From Corynebacterium minutissimum (GTDB lineage Bacteria; Actinomycetota; Actinomycetes; Mycobacteriales; Mycobacteriaceae): a stretch of 64,000 bases of DNA. The stretch is from the NCBI RefSeq assembly GCF_000805675.1, contig NZ_JSEF01000006.1, positions 124,001 to 188,000 on the forward strand, given 5' to 3'. Made by a program: the position numbers and the translations under genes. Positions 28,286 to 37,737 of this stretch are shown in pieces (position 1 is the stretch's first letter; each line of letters opens with the position of its first letter). The notes beneath the pieces were generated by a model. That model was given only the letters and a program-made list of their open reading frames with translations, made no database searches and was not told where the DNA came from.

Positions 28286-29434
28286 ATGTCTGAGACCCCA
28301 GAGATTCGCAAGGGCCTGTACGGCGTCGTCGTAGACGAGACCGCCGTGTCCAAGGTCGTCCCGGAGACCAACTCCCTGACCTACCGCGGCTACCCGGTTC
28401 AGGAGCTCGCACGCTACTGCTCTTTCGAGGAAGTGGCCTACCTGCTGTGGAACGGTGAGCTGCCGACCCAGGGCGAGCTCGTACGCTTCTCCGCTCGTGA
28501 GAAGGCACTGCGCCACCTGGACCGCCACCTCATTGACCTCATCACCTCCATGCCCAAGTCCTGCCACCCGATGGACGTTCTGCGCACCGCAGTCTCCTTC
28601 ATTGGTTCCCAGGACCCGGAGGAGTACACCAAGGACTCCGAGCACATTCGCCGCACCGCTCTGGAGCTCATGGCGAAGCTGCCGACCATCGTCGCACTCG
28701 ACATCCGCCGCCGTCGCGGTGAAGGTTACATCGAGCCTTCCCGCAAGAAGGGCTTTGCAGAAAACTTCCTGTGGATGGTCTTCGGCGAGGAAGAAGGATC
28801 GCCGGCCCTGTCGCGCTCCGATATTGAGGCCTTTGATAAGTCCCTCATCCTCTACGCTGAGCACTCCTTCAACGCCTCCACCTTCGCTGGCCGCGTGGTG
28901 ACCTCGACGATGTCGGACACCTACTCCGCCGTCACCGCTGCTATCGGTGCGCTGAAGGGCCCGCTGCATGGTGGTGCCAACGAAGCCGTGATGAAGAACT
29001 TCCTCGAGATTGGTGACCCTGCCAAGGCCGAGGAGTGGACGCTCAACAAGCTCAAGAACAAGGAGCTTGTCATGGGCTTCGGCCACCGCGTGTACAAGAA
29101 CGGTGACTCCCGCGTTCCAACCATGGAGGCTGCTTTCCGCGAGCTGGCCAAGGACCACGGCCAGGAGCAGTGGGTGGAGATGTACGAAATCATGGCCAAG
29201 ACCATGTACGAGAACACCTCCATCAAGATTCAGCCGAATCTGGACTTCCCGGCTGGCCCTGCGTACCACATCCTCGGCTTTGACATCGAGTTCTTCACCC
29301 CGATCTTCGTGATGGCCCGCATCACCGGCTGGACCGCACACATCGTGGAGCAGAACGAGAACAACTCCCTCATCCGCCCGCTGTCTGCCTACAACGGCGA
29401 GGAGCAGCGCTCCGTTCCGCCGAAGGAAATCTAG
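28286..29434 (+). CDS. prpC: 2-Methylcitrate synthase
   Basis: Condenses propionyl-CoA with oxaloacetate. The 382-residue product is a citrate-synthase fold protein with GPLHGGANEAVM (catalytic His), GFGHRVYKNGDSR (second His) and the Asp-bearing PNLDFPAGPAYHILGFD. Its length is that of the short methylcitrate synthase type, not the main citrate synthase. AAAGGAG lies upstream of ATG 28286. Its stop overlaps the stop of the convergent ABC permease gene by three bases (29432-29433 region), so no terminator fits between them. Confidence 0.94.
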   Translation: MSETPEIRKGLYGVVVDETAVSKVVPETNSLTYRGYPVQELARYCSFEEVAYLLWNGELPTQGELVRFSAREKALRHLDRHLIDLITSMPKSCHPMDVLRTAVSFIGSQDPEEYTKDSEHIRRTALELMAKLPTIVALDIRRRRGEGYIEPSRKKGFAENFLWMVFGEEEGSPALSRSDIEAFDKSLILYAEHSFNASTFAGRVVTSTMSDTYSAVTAAIGALKGPLHGGANEAVMKNFLEIGDPAKAEEWTLNKLKNKELVMGFGHRVYKNGDSRVPTMEAAFRELAKDHGQEQWVEMYEIMAKTMYENTSIKIQPNLDFPAGPAYHILGFDIEFFTPIFVMARITGWTAHIVEQNENNSLIRPLSAYNGEEQRSVPPKEI

Positions 29435-31866
29435 TTAGCAGTTGCGCTTGACGACGGGCGCTGCATGTAGCGAAGGCATGTCATGCCAACGCCACTTGCA
29501 GCGCCTAGTGCTATTGCGCCTGCAGCCACAAAAAGTGCCTTCCAATCGATGGCGAAAGTGAGTCCATCTCCCATTGCGTAGACCATTCCGGCAAGTGGGA
29601 GGAATCCAGCAATACAGCCAGTAATGATCGCAGTACATGCCAGTGCGCTCGTGGTAAGCACAACAATTTTTAAATGCCAGGAAGAATCGAGGCCCAGTAC
29701 TCTGAAGGTGTTCTGGATTGCTTCGGTAGCGCGAGCAAGTTGCCGCGAGAAAACAAAGGTTACGGCTAACGCGCTGAGCAGCGCGGCTGCCAAACTGATA
29801 TAGAATGCCCGCGGTGTCGAAGAGGTTTGAACCAGCGGTAGCAGCACGAGCTCGTGGGGGATACGTGCTTGCGCAGCGCTATCGAGAAAGCGCTTTTCTG
29901 CTTCTTCGTTGAGTTCCGTAAAGACCCACTGTGTCCCACGTGCCGGTGCGTTGAGTTTCTGCGCCGTGGATTCGAGGATAAACCCTCCAGCTAGTTTCTC
30001 CCAGTGAGGTCCGAAGTCTGTGCTTAGCGCTGGAAGTGATGTGGGACTTGAGTTTTTGCCCGTGGTGATTGAAACGTGGTCTTGATTGATGAATCGGTTA
30101 TCGCGGACCAAAGCTCCGGTCTTAAGAACATCTTTTTCATGGTCCGTGAGCTCTCGGCCTAAGAGCTGCTCTACGTCATGAACGGATTCGACGGTCAGTA
30201 CGCCATAGGTTCCCGACATCTCCGTGGGCATGTCTAGCGTGGCCTGGACATAAGAAACTCGAACTGGGGCGGGAACACCCAACGCGAGGGCTACGTGCTG
30301 AACGGAATCAGCGTCTGTGGCTAGGCCGTCATCTGTTTTTTCTAAAACGTGTGCCTGGTTTGGGGCGATTGTTGACGTCAAGCTGTCGTTTTCACTGGCT
30401 GTAAAACTGGCCGACATCGAACTACTGAACACTGCGGTTCCCATGCACAGGACCAACAACGCCAGACCCGTACCAATGAGTTGACGGTGTTTCTCAGCAA
30501 ATCTAAGGGCCACGCCTGCTGGAGTGTAGGGCCGACTGGTTCGCGGACATTGTGCGAGAAGAAGCGAAAAGACGATGCACAATGCCACGGTTGGCAATGG
30601 CGCCCAGGTTTCGAACACGTCTGGCCCCAGCAGCGCTGAAGCGACCGTGAAGAGTGCGGCCACAAGGACAATAGCAATCGCACTCCAACGCAAGAATGAT
30701 GCCGATGGGGCCGGCAGCGGGATGTCTTTCCAGAACGGATGCGGCTGGGTCGATGGCGCGGTGGCAACACCGCCAATCAGGAGTGCTGCTAGCGAGCTAG
30801 CGAGAAGAAGCACTAACCATTTCCACGGAATGAGGACTCCAGGATCAGGCAACCCTGCAAGTCCCGAAATGAAAGGGCGCACACATTGCGCCAGGCCTGC
30901 ACCTACAACGAGTCCTGCGACGGAGTACATCAGGGCTGAACGAAGCAGGGTGGATGTGCTGGACTTCCACAATAGGAAGGGCGGGATTCCTAGCTCGAAA
31001 AACCGCTGGATCAACGGGCGAAGTACCTGGTAGGTAATCCGCCACAGGAAGAAGATCAAAGCGCATGGGATGACAACGGCGAACAGGCCGAAGAAGAAGG
31101 AATAGCTATCGGCGAACCCTGAAGGTGGTGTTGCGAGTAAGCTTTCTCGGGTGAGAAGCGATGCCGAGAAGGCGTCGTCAAGCGCGGCGCGATCAACGAG
31201 GTTTGTAGTTTCGAGCTGACTGCTAATGAAGTTGGTGAGCTCGGCAGGAGTCGTTCCTTCGGAACCGAAAACAATTGGCCGGACCGAAGCGGAGGTCATG
31301 GAATAAGCGTCAGCGTCGATGGTGTTCCACGTTCCCGACGCGCCGTACACAGCTTCTTCATGCTTGTGGAAGGAATTCGATGCAACGCCAACGATACGGA
31401 GAGGTAGCGTGCCGTTGAATGCAGTTGTGTTCTCTCCAAGACTAAGGTTCACGTCCTCGGTGACTACTACCTCGCCAGGAGCGCTAGGCCAATGGCCCTG
31501 AACCAATGCCAACCCAAAATCGGGAGCTTGCTCTTCCCAGTGAGACTCCTTGTAGACAAGGGAAGTTGAAGGATCGCTATCGATATAGAGATCGTAAGTC
31601 TCAAGCTGAGCAGTGAAGCCTCGCTCTGGGGAATCAAGTTGCGGCAGGGTTTGTTCAATCACGCCCGCCCGCGTGTACACAGGCACGTCCACGTGCACGG
31701 CGTTGTTTCCCAATTCTGACTGCGCCTTCTGCTGCGGGGACAACGTCATGAAGAGATCGGCCGAGACAGCAAATGCGAATAATCCTAAGCACACTGCGAT
31801 TGCCGCTGCGCCGAAGCGGTACCGTTTCGAAGAATGCACAACTTTCGTAATCAGTTCATTGAGCAT
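29431..31866 (-). CDS. ABC transporter permease, MacB/FtsX-like
   Basis: An 811-residue membrane protein. One N-terminal helix (FGAAAIAVCLGLFAFAVSADLFM) is followed by a large external domain (about residues 40-250), then a block of helices (about 270-450), a further large external segment (about 490-690) and three C-terminal helices, matching duplicated FtsX-type permeases. With the adjacent ATPase it would form an exporter or mechanotransmission complex; lipoprotein transport or peptide resistance are the known roles of relatives, but the substrate here is unknown. Base composition is visibly AT-richer than that of neighbouring genes. The ATPase stop overlaps its ATG by 11 bases. Confidence 0.82.
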   Translation of the reverse strand: MLNELITKVVHSSKRYRFGAAAIAVCLGLFAFAVSADLFMTLSPQQKAQSELGNNAVHVDVPVYTRAGVIEQTLPQLDSPERGFTAQLETYDLYIDSDPSTSLVYKESHWEEQAPDFGLALVQGHWPSAPGEVVVTEDVNLSLGENTTAFNGTLPLRIVGVASNSFHKHEEAVYGASGTWNTIDADAYSMTSASVRPIVFGSEGTTPAELTNFISSQLETTNLVDRAALDDAFSASLLTRESLLATPPSGFADSYSFFFGLFAVVIPCALIFFLWRITYQVLRPLIQRFFELGIPPFLLWKSSTSTLLRSALMYSVAGLVVGAGLAQCVRPFISGLAGLPDPGVLIPWKWLVLLLASSLAALLIGGVATAPSTQPHPFWKDIPLPAPSASFLRWSAIAIVLVAALFTVASALLGPDVFETWAPLPTVALCIVFSLLLAQCPRTSRPYTPAGVALRFAEKHRQLIGTGLALLVLCMGTAVFSSSMSASFTASENDSLTSTIAPNQAHVLEKTDDGLATDADSVQHVALALGVPAPVRVSYVQATLDMPTEMSGTYGVLTVESVHDVEQLLGRELTDHEKDVLKTGALVRDNRFINQDHVSITTGKNSSPTSLPALSTDFGPHWEKLAGGFILESTAQKLNAPARGTQWVFTELNEEAEKRFLDSAAQARIPHELVLLPLVQTSSTPRAFYISLAAALLSALAVTFVFSRQLARATEAIQNTFRVLGLDSSWHLKIVVLTTSALACTAIITGCIAGFLPLAGMVYAMGDGLTFAIDWKALFVAAGAIALGAASGVGMTCLRYMQRPSSSATAN

Positions 31867-32542
31867 GCGGGGCTGCTTTCCCGAGCTGGCCGTCGATCAG
31901 CGTGTAGGCCGTGCTGCAATAATCGAGCATGATGGGATCGTGGCTGGTCGCTATCACGGTTGTGCCAGTTGATGCGAGCTTTTTGAAGAGTCGAAAAATG
32001 CCATGGGAGTTCTCGGAATCGAGCGCAGCAGACGGCTCATCAGCCAAGAGAATTCGCCGGTTCCCAGACAGTGCTCGGGCGATTCCTACTCTTTGGCATT
32101 GGCCGCGCGACATCTCTGCGGGAAATCGTTGAGCGAGTTCTGCCAGTCCTACCTGGGCTAGTGCCTCGGAAGCCTTGTCGCGTGCTGCCTTCTCATCGAA
32201 CCCCGATGCTGCAAGCACAAGCACGACATTTTCGAGCGCGGTGAGTTCATTCATTAATAGGTCGTCTTGATGGACGAAGCCGATTGTGTTGCGGCGCAAG
32301 GCGAGTAGTTCCTTGGGAGCAGCGGTGGATACACAGGTATCGAAGACCGAGATTGAGCCTTCATCGATAGGTAGAAGACCTGCAACCGCGCGCAGGAGAG
32401 TGGTTTTGCCGGAGCCGCTCTTTCCTGAAATCCCGAGAAAATCACCTTCATTGACCTCTAGGCTTGTGCCCTTGAGAACATGCGTGCGCTGGGCGCCTTC
32501 GCCCAAATACTTGTGGACGCTAGAAATAGTGACTGAATTCAT
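31856..32542 (-). CDS. ABC transporter ATP-binding protein, LolD/MacB type
   Basis: A 228-residue ATPase from ATG 32542 (MNSVTISSVHKYLGEGAQRT). Walker A is GISGKSGSGKTTLLRAV, the Q loop is FVHQDDLL, the signature motif is a variant (EMSRGQCQRVGIARAL) and Walker B is RILLADEPSAALDSE. An upstream 92-residue extension has no start signal and is rejected. AAAGAG precedes the ATG. Its reading frame overlaps the permease gene by 11 bases, and the two form an operon of lower GC content than the chromosome around them. Confidence 0.88.
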   Translation of the reverse strand: MNSVTISSVHKYLGEGAQRTHVLKGTSLEVNEGDFLGISGKSGSGKTTLLRAVAGLLPIDEGSISVFDTCVSTAAPKELLALRRNTIGFVHQDDLLMNELTALENVVLVLAASGFDEKAARDKASEALAQVGLAELAQRFPAEMSRGQCQRVGIARALSGNRRILLADEPSAALDSENSHGIFRLFKKLASTGTTVIATSHDPIMLDYCSTAYTLIDGQLGKAAPHAQ

Positions 32543-32939
32543 GAGCTCTTTACAGTAGGGAAGCCCGCGCCATGCTCGTTGGCCGCGGCTCGGGTGGGAA
32601 CAGGAATGGCTGGTGGCGAGAACGCAACCTACAGTTGGTATCCATCTCCTTTGCGGGTCCTTCGGAAATGGAGGATGAGGTTGGTTCATGTACTTTATCG
32701 AAATATTGCAACCCTGAAGAAGGCATGTCAAGAGGTTTATATCTTTTTGGAAGGGAAGTAATTTCCGCCCGCTTCGGTTCTGAAGCGATATGGGGTGGGG
32801 TGTTAAAGGGGTGCGCATGGAGAGTCGAGTGAGAAACTAAACAATTTCTGTTGACCTATATGTCGAATTTCGCCTCACGTGAGTACGAAGGGCACTACTC
32901 TGAGATCTGTATCGTGCTTATCTGAAAGGATTACTCCCA
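32543..32939. other. Intergenic region between the ABC operon and pyc
   Basis: About 400 bases hold both divergent promoters: that of the ABC pair on the minus strand and that of pyc on the plus strand. The centre (about 32680-32760) is AT-rich. Short open frames are present on both strands but none has a ribosome-binding site with a believable protein. No repeat or RNA gene was seen. Confidence 0.5.
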
Positions 32940-35900
32940 GTGTCTGATACCGCCCACAAATCCTTCTCCAAGGTCTTGGTGGCAAACCGCGGCGAAATTG
33001 CCGTGCGTGCTTTCCGTGCGGCCTTCGAGGTTGGTGCCAAGACGGTCGCCATTTACCCCAAGGAAGACCGCAACTCCTTCCACCGCGCGTTCGCTAATGA
33101 GGCAGTGCGCATCGGTACCGAAGGCCAGCCGGTCAAGGCTTACCTGGACATCAATGAGGTGATTCGCGCCGCTAAGAAGTCCGGTGCGGATGCCATTTAC
33201 CCAGGCTATGGCTTCCTCTCTGAGCGTGCGGATCTGGCCCGCGCATGCCGCGACAACGGCATTAAGTTCATTGGCCCCACCGCTGAGACCCTGGACCTGA
33301 CCGGTGACAAGGCTGCCGCTGTGGCTGCGGCCGAGGAGGCGGGTCTGCCGACTCTGAAGGACTCGAAGCCCTCGACGGACGTCGACGAGCTGGCGGAATA
33401 CTCCAAGGACTTCGAGTTCCCCGTCTTCGTAAAGGCAGTTGCTGGCGGTGGCGGCCGCGGTATGCGCTTCATTGAGAACGAGGCGGAGCTGAAGACCAAG
33501 TGTGCGGAGGCTTCCCGCGAGGCGGAGGCCGCTTTCGGTGATGGCAACGTCTACCTTGAGACCGCGGTGATTCGCCCGCAGCACATTGAGGTGCAGATTC
33601 TGGCTGACTCCCAGGGCAACGTCATGCACCTGTATGAGCGTGACTGCTCCGTGCAGCGCCGCCACCAGAAGGTCGTGGAGATTGCCCCGGCCCCGACGCT
33701 GGACTCGGAGCTGCGTGACCGTATCTGCGCGGACGCCGTGAAGTTCTGTGAGCACATCAACTACGAAGGCGCCGGTACTGTTGAGTTCCTCGTCGATGAA
33801 AAGGGCAATCACGTCTTCATCGAGATGAACCCGCGTGTGCAGGTGGAGCACACCGTGACCGAGGAGGTCACGGGCGTGGACATCGTGAAGTCCCAGATGC
33901 AGATTGCCGCGGGCTTCTCCCTGGAGGAGTTGGGCCTCAAGCAGGAAGACATCCACATCAACGGTGCGGCCCTGCAGTGTCGTATCACTACTGAGGATCC
34001 TTCCAACGGTTTCCGTCCGGATACCGGTACGCTGACCCAGTACCGTTCGCCGGGCGGTGCGGGCGTGCGTCTCGACGGTGCAACGGCCGTCGGCGCGGAG
34101 ATTTCTCCGAATTTCGACTCGCTGCTGGTGAAGATGACCTGCCGTGGTGCCACCTTCGAGCAGGCGGTATCCCGCGCCCAGCGTGCACTCAACGAGTTCA
34201 CCGTGGCCGGAGTGGCCACCAACATCGGCTTCCTGCGGGCCCTGCTGCGTGAGCCGGACTTCGTCAACACTCGTGTGGACACCAGCTTCATTCCGGAGCA
34301 CCCGGATTTGCTCAAGGCCCCGCCGGCTGTGGACGAGTCTGGTCGCATCATCGACTACATCGCGGACGTGACCGTTAACAAGCCGAACGGCGAGCGCCCG
34401 ACCATCCTGCGTCCTTTCGATAAGCTGCCGGATCTGGACTTTAACTCTGAGCTGCCGCGCGGTTCCCGCGATGATCTGCTGGAGCTCGGCCCGAAGAAGT
34501 GGGCAGAAAAGATCCGCAAGCAGGACGCCCTGGCGGTCACCGATACCACCTTCCGTGATGCCCACCAGTCCCTGCTGGCTACCCGCGTGCGCGGTACCGC
34601 GCTGGTTACCGCCGCTGAGGCCGTAGCCCGCATGACCCCGGAACTGTACTCCGTGGAGGCATGGGGCGGTGCCACCTACGACGTGGCCATGCGCTTCCTC
34701 AAGGAGGACCCGTGGGTCCGCTTGGACCTGCTGCGTGAGGCTATGCCGAACCAGAACATCCAGATGCTGCTGCGCGGCCGTAACACCGTGGGTTACTCGC
34801 CGTACTCCAACGATGTGTGCAACGGCTTCGTGCAGGAGGCAGCCAAGTCCGGCGTGGATGTCTTCCGTATCTTCGACGCGCTGAACGATGTCACCCAGAT
34901 GCGCCCGGCTATCGACGCCGTCCTGGAGACCAACACCACCGTGGCTGAGGTCGCCATGGCCTACTCCGGCGACATGTGCTCCCCGGATGAGAAGCTCTAC
35001 ACGCTGGATTACTACCTCAAGCTGGCCGAGGAGATTGTCAACACCGGTGCTCACGTCCTGGCTATTAAGGACATGGCGGGTCTGCTGCGTCCGGAGTCTG
35101 CATCCAAGCTGGTTATGGCTCTGCGCAAGGAGTTCGACCTGCCGGTTCACGTCCACACGCACGATACCGCAGGCGGCCAACTGGCCACCTACTACGCGGC
35201 AGCGCTTTCCGGCGCGGACATCGTGGATGGTGCCTCCGCACCGCTGGCGGGTACCACCTCCCAGCCTTCGCTGTCCGCCATCATCGCGGCGTTCTCCAAC
35301 TCCTCGCGCGATACTGGTATCTCCCTCAAGGCAGTCTCCGACCTGGAGCCGTACTGGGAGGCAGTGCGCCAGCTCTACCACCCGTTTGAGAAGGGCATTC
35401 CTGGACCGACCGGCCGCGTATACCGCCACGAGATTCCAGGTGGCCAGCTGTCCAACCTGCGCGCGCAGGCTACCGCGCTGGGGTTGGAGGATCGCTTCGA
35501 AATCATTGAGGACACCTACGCGGCAGTGAACGAGATGCTCGGCCGCCCGACCAAGGTGACCCCGTCCTCCAAGGTGGTCGGTGACCTCGCCCTGCACCTC
35601 GTGGGCGCTGGTGTGGATCCGGCCGATTTCGAGGCCAACCCCACCAAGTACGACATCCCAGATTCCGTCATCGCCTTCCTACGCGGTGAGCTCGGTACGC
35701 CTCCAGGTGGCTGGCCGCCGCTGCGTGACAAGGTCCTTGAAGGCCGCGCGCCTGGCGACGTTACCGTGAAGCCAGTTCCGGAAGAAGAGAAGGCACACCT
35801 GGTTTCGGATGATTCTACTGAGCGGCGTGACAGCCTGAATCGCCTGCTCTTCCCGAAGCAGTTTGAGGAGTTCAACGAGTTCCGCCGCACGTACGGTAAC

Positions 35901-36371
35901 ACCGAGGCGCTCACGGATACCGTTTTCTTCTACGGGCTGGAAGAGGGCAAGGACTACATTGTTCACCACTTCCCAGAGGGGTCCAACGACCGCGCGGATC
36001 TCAAGCCCATCACCTTGCGTCTTGACGCTATGGGCGAGCCGGACGAGAAGGGCATCCGCAACGTAGTTCTCAACGTCAACGGCCAGATCCGCCCGCTCAA
36101 GGTGCGCGACAACAACGTCGAGTCCACCGTCGCCACCGTGGAGAAGGCTGACCCGTCCAACGATGGCCACGTGGCCGCACCGTTCGCTGGCGTGGTCAAC
36201 CCGACCGCCAAGCCGGGCGACGAGGTCAAGGCCGGCGACCAGATCGCCGTCATCGAGGCCATGAAGATGGAAGCCTCCATCTCCGCCACCAAGGATGGCA
36301 CCATCGAGCGCGTCGCCATCGGCGCCGCCACCAAGGTTGAGGGCGGCGACCTCATCGCCGTCATCAACTAG
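32940..36371 (+). CDS. pyc: Pyruvate carboxylase
   Basis: Biotin-dependent anaplerotic enzyme converting pyruvate, bicarbonate and ATP to oxaloacetate. The 1143-residue single chain has the full domain order: biotin carboxylase (about 10-460, with VAGGGGRGMRF and EMNPRVQVEHTVTEEVTG), carboxyltransferase (about 530-1000, with DTTFRDAHQSLLATRVR, GWSPYSND-like VGYSPYSNDV and HVHTHDTAGGQLATY) and C-terminal biotinyl domain with VIEAMKMEASI carrying the lysine. The start is GTG at 32940 after GAAAGG. A perfect-stem terminator follows. Biotinylation would depend on birA, encoded at 55465. Confidence 0.98.
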   Translation: MSDTAHKSFSKVLVANRGEIAVRAFRAAFEVGAKTVAIYPKEDRNSFHRAFANEAVRIGTEGQPVKAYLDINEVIRAAKKSGADAIYPGYGFLSERADLARACRDNGIKFIGPTAETLDLTGDKAAAVAAAEEAGLPTLKDSKPSTDVDELAEYSKDFEFPVFVKAVAGGGGRGMRFIENEAELKTKCAEASREAEAAFGDGNVYLETAVIRPQHIEVQILADSQGNVMHLYERDCSVQRRHQKVVEIAPAPTLDSELRDRICADAVKFCEHINYEGAGTVEFLVDEKGNHVFIEMNPRVQVEHTVTEEVTGVDIVKSQMQIAAGFSLEELGLKQEDIHINGAALQCRITTEDPSNGFRPDTGTLTQYRSPGGAGVRLDGATAVGAEISPNFDSLLVKMTCRGATFEQAVSRAQRALNEFTVAGVATNIGFLRALLREPDFVNTRVDTSFIPEHPDLLKAPPAVDESGRIIDYIADVTVNKPNGERPTILRPFDKLPDLDFNSELPRGSRDDLLELGPKKWAEKIRKQDALAVTDTTFRDAHQSLLATRVRGTALVTAAEAVARMTPELYSVEAWGGATYDVAMRFLKEDPWVRLDLLREAMPNQNIQMLLRGRNTVGYSPYSNDVCNGFVQEAAKSGVDVFRIFDALNDVTQMRPAIDAVLETNTTVAEVAMAYSGDMCSPDEKLYTLDYYLKLAEEIVNTGAHVLAIKDMAGLLRPESASKLVMALRKEFDLPVHVHTHDTAGGQLATYYAAALSGADIVDGASAPLAGTTSQPSLSAIIAAFSNSSRDTGISLKAVSDLEPYWEAVRQLYHPFEKGIPGPTGRVYRHEIPGGQLSNLRAQATALGLEDRFEIIEDTYAAVNEMLGRPTKVTPSSKVVGDLALHLVGAGVDPADFEANPTKYDIPDSVIAFLRGELGTPPGGWPPLRDKVLEGRAPGDVTVKPVPEEEKAHLVSDDSTERRDSLNRLLFPKQFEEFNEFRRTYGNTEALTDTVFFYGLEEGKDYIVHHFPEGSNDRADLKPITLRLDAMGEPDEKGIRNVVLNVNGQIRPLKVRDNNVESTVATVEKADPSNDGHVAAPFAGVVNPTAKPGDEVKAGDQIAVIEAMKMEASISATKDGTIERVAIGAATKVEGGDLIAVIN

Positions 36372-36384
36372 AAAAGCCGCTAAT

Positions 36385-36429
36385 CCCTCCTGCTTAGATA
36401 GAACATCCAAGCAGGAGGGTTTACTTTCT
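36385..36429 (+). terminator. Terminator of pyc
   Basis: CCCTCCTGCTT and AAGCAGGAGGG are perfectly complementary around a 13-nt loop, followed by TTTACTTTCT. It starts 14 bases after the pyc stop and lies just before the convergent ATPase gene stop. Confidence 0.9.
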
Positions 36430-36433
36430 GTAT

Positions 36434-37657
36434 TTAAGGGGCTAGGTCTTGTCCGGCCAGGAACGCAAGGCCATCGACCCACTGGACGTGGCCTGTCGGC
36501 GGTGGAAATCGGTCTAGTGTGATGAGTATGCAGCGTGAGCCAGCCGGGGTATGCGCGAACGGGGCTATTTCGCGTTCCAGAGTAGATGGTTCTGAGGTGG
36601 CGTAAGCTACCTGCACGTAAAAGGTGTCATCCCCACGAGTTGCGATGAAATCTATTTCCCCGTCTGGGACTGAGCCAGTGGACACCTCATAGTCTCTGCG
36701 AAGAAGCTCGAGAAACACCATATTCTCAAGGTCGTGGCCTAGGTTGAAATCTCGGGAACCAAGTACGGCATTACGTAATCCTGGATCCACGAAGTAGTAC
36801 TTACCGTTGCTTCGCAGCCATTGTTTTCCCTTCGTATCACGGCTACGACAGCGGTATAGCAGGTGGGCGTCCTCCATCAACTCGAGGTAGCGGTCGATGG
36901 TTTCAGAGGAGCTAGCGTATCCATCTGCTTTAAGAACTCCGCGGATTCGGCGGGTGGATAGTTCTGAACCAGAATTATCGAAGATGAATTGAGCAAGCCG
37001 TAGGAACGTTGATGTATCACGGATTTGGCCACGAAGAGCGATGTCTCGGGTAAAAATCGAGTCGAAAAGCGCACGATTGAAATCTGAGGCAACTCCGACA
37101 TCGTTTGCCAACACACTTGCAGGGAACCCGCCGATTCGCATCCACGCCGAAAAGTCTTCGGCAGTCGGGATCGTTGGCGATGACTTTTCACGATGGGTGA
37201 AGGCAGTGAACTCGCTTAATGACAAGGGGAGCATTCGAAGCTCTATGTAGCGGCCGGCAAGATATGTAAGGGATTCGCCAGCAAACATCGAGGCATTCGA
37301 ACCAGTGAGAGTGATTTCGAGCTCATCATTGAGTCTTAGCGAGTTAATGATTCGTGCCCAGTCTTCGAGCTCTTGCACTTCGTCGACATGGAGATAGCGA
37401 AGCCCTTGGTCTAGGGCTTCTTCGACGAAAGTGTGAAAGGCATGCGGCTCACGGAGCCGATCATTACGTGCGTCCTCAAAATTAATGACGAGAATGTCCT
37501 CAGCAGGCACTCCCGAGTTGAGGAGATCCTGTCGATATAAGGAAAGCAATGCGGACTTTCCGCAGCGACGCACACCCGTGACTATACGCACAAGGTCGCG
37601 ATCCTCGATCGCGTGCAATTGTGCAAGATAGTTTGGGCGAGGAATGAGGTCAGCCAT
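36434..37657 (-). CDS. AAA ATPase with DUF4143 domain
   Basis: A 407-residue protein with an N-terminal AAA_14-like ATPase: Walker A in VTGVRRCGKSALLSLY (about residue 30), Walker B-like LRYLHVDEVQELEDW and sensor ITLTGSNASM, followed by a C-terminal DUF4143 nuclease-like region (YYFVDPGLRNAVLG, VFLELLRRDYEVSTG, then EIDFIATRGDDTFYVQVAY, which resembles a PD-(D/E)XK core). The cellular role is unknown in the family. The ATG at 37657 lies 7 nt after TATACT, which itself is part of a 20-bp near-palindrome that occurs twice. The lower GC content and odd position between pyc and accBC suggest acquisition. Confidence 0.83.
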   Translation of the reverse strand: MADLIPRPNYLAQLHAIEDRDLVRIVTGVRRCGKSALLSLYRQDLLNSGVPAEDILVINFEDARNDRLREPHAFHTFVEEALDQGLRYLHVDEVQELEDWARIINSLRLNDELEITLTGSNASMFAGESLTYLAGRYIELRMLPLSLSEFTAFTHREKSSPTIPTAEDFSAWMRIGGFPASVLANDVGVASDFNRALFDSIFTRDIALRGQIRDTSTFLRLAQFIFDNSGSELSTRRIRGVLKADGYASSSETIDRYLELMEDAHLLYRCRSRDTKGKQWLRSNGKYYFVDPGLRNAVLGSRDFNLGHDLENMVFLELLRRDYEVSTGSVPDGEIDFIATRGDDTFYVQVAYATSEPSTLEREIAPFAHTPAGSRCILITLDRFPPPTGHVQWVDGLAFLAGQDLAP

Positions 37658-37658
37658 G

Positions 37659-37678
37659 GCGTCGAGTATAGTCGACAC
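37659..37678. promoter_or_regulatory. Near-palindrome copy 1 overlapping the -10 box of the DUF4143 ATPase gene
   Basis: GCGTCGAGTATAGTCGACAC: perfect inner arms GTCGA and TCGAC around TATA with one non-pairing position each side. On the minus strand it contains TATACT, 7 nt before the ATG, so a protein bound here would block RNA polymerase. Confidence 0.7.
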
Positions 37679-37698
37679 TTCTAGGAAAAAACGAGAAA

Positions 37699-37718
37699 GT
37701 GTCGAGTATAGTCGACAC
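37699..37718. promoter_or_regulatory. Near-palindrome copy 2, exactly 40 bp upstream
   Basis: GTGTCGAGTATAGTCGACAC repeats copy 1 with 19 of 20 bases identical, offset by 40 bp, about four helical turns. Two dimers could therefore bind on the same face of the DNA. The site also lies just beyond the end of the convergent-strand GNAT gene. Confidence 0.7.
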
Positions 37719-37737
37719 CCTTTGCGGACTTGTGCTG

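Noticed and set aside
32579-32832. Short plus-strand frames (60-86 codons) upstream of pyc
   Set aside because: They have no ribosome-binding site or leaderless promoter and no plausible protein pattern; they lie in the ABC operon leader.
32931-35597. Long open frame (888 codons) on the minus strand across pyc
   Set aside because: Antisense to pyruvate carboxylase, with low-complexity Val/Gly/His/Arg-rich translation and no start signal.
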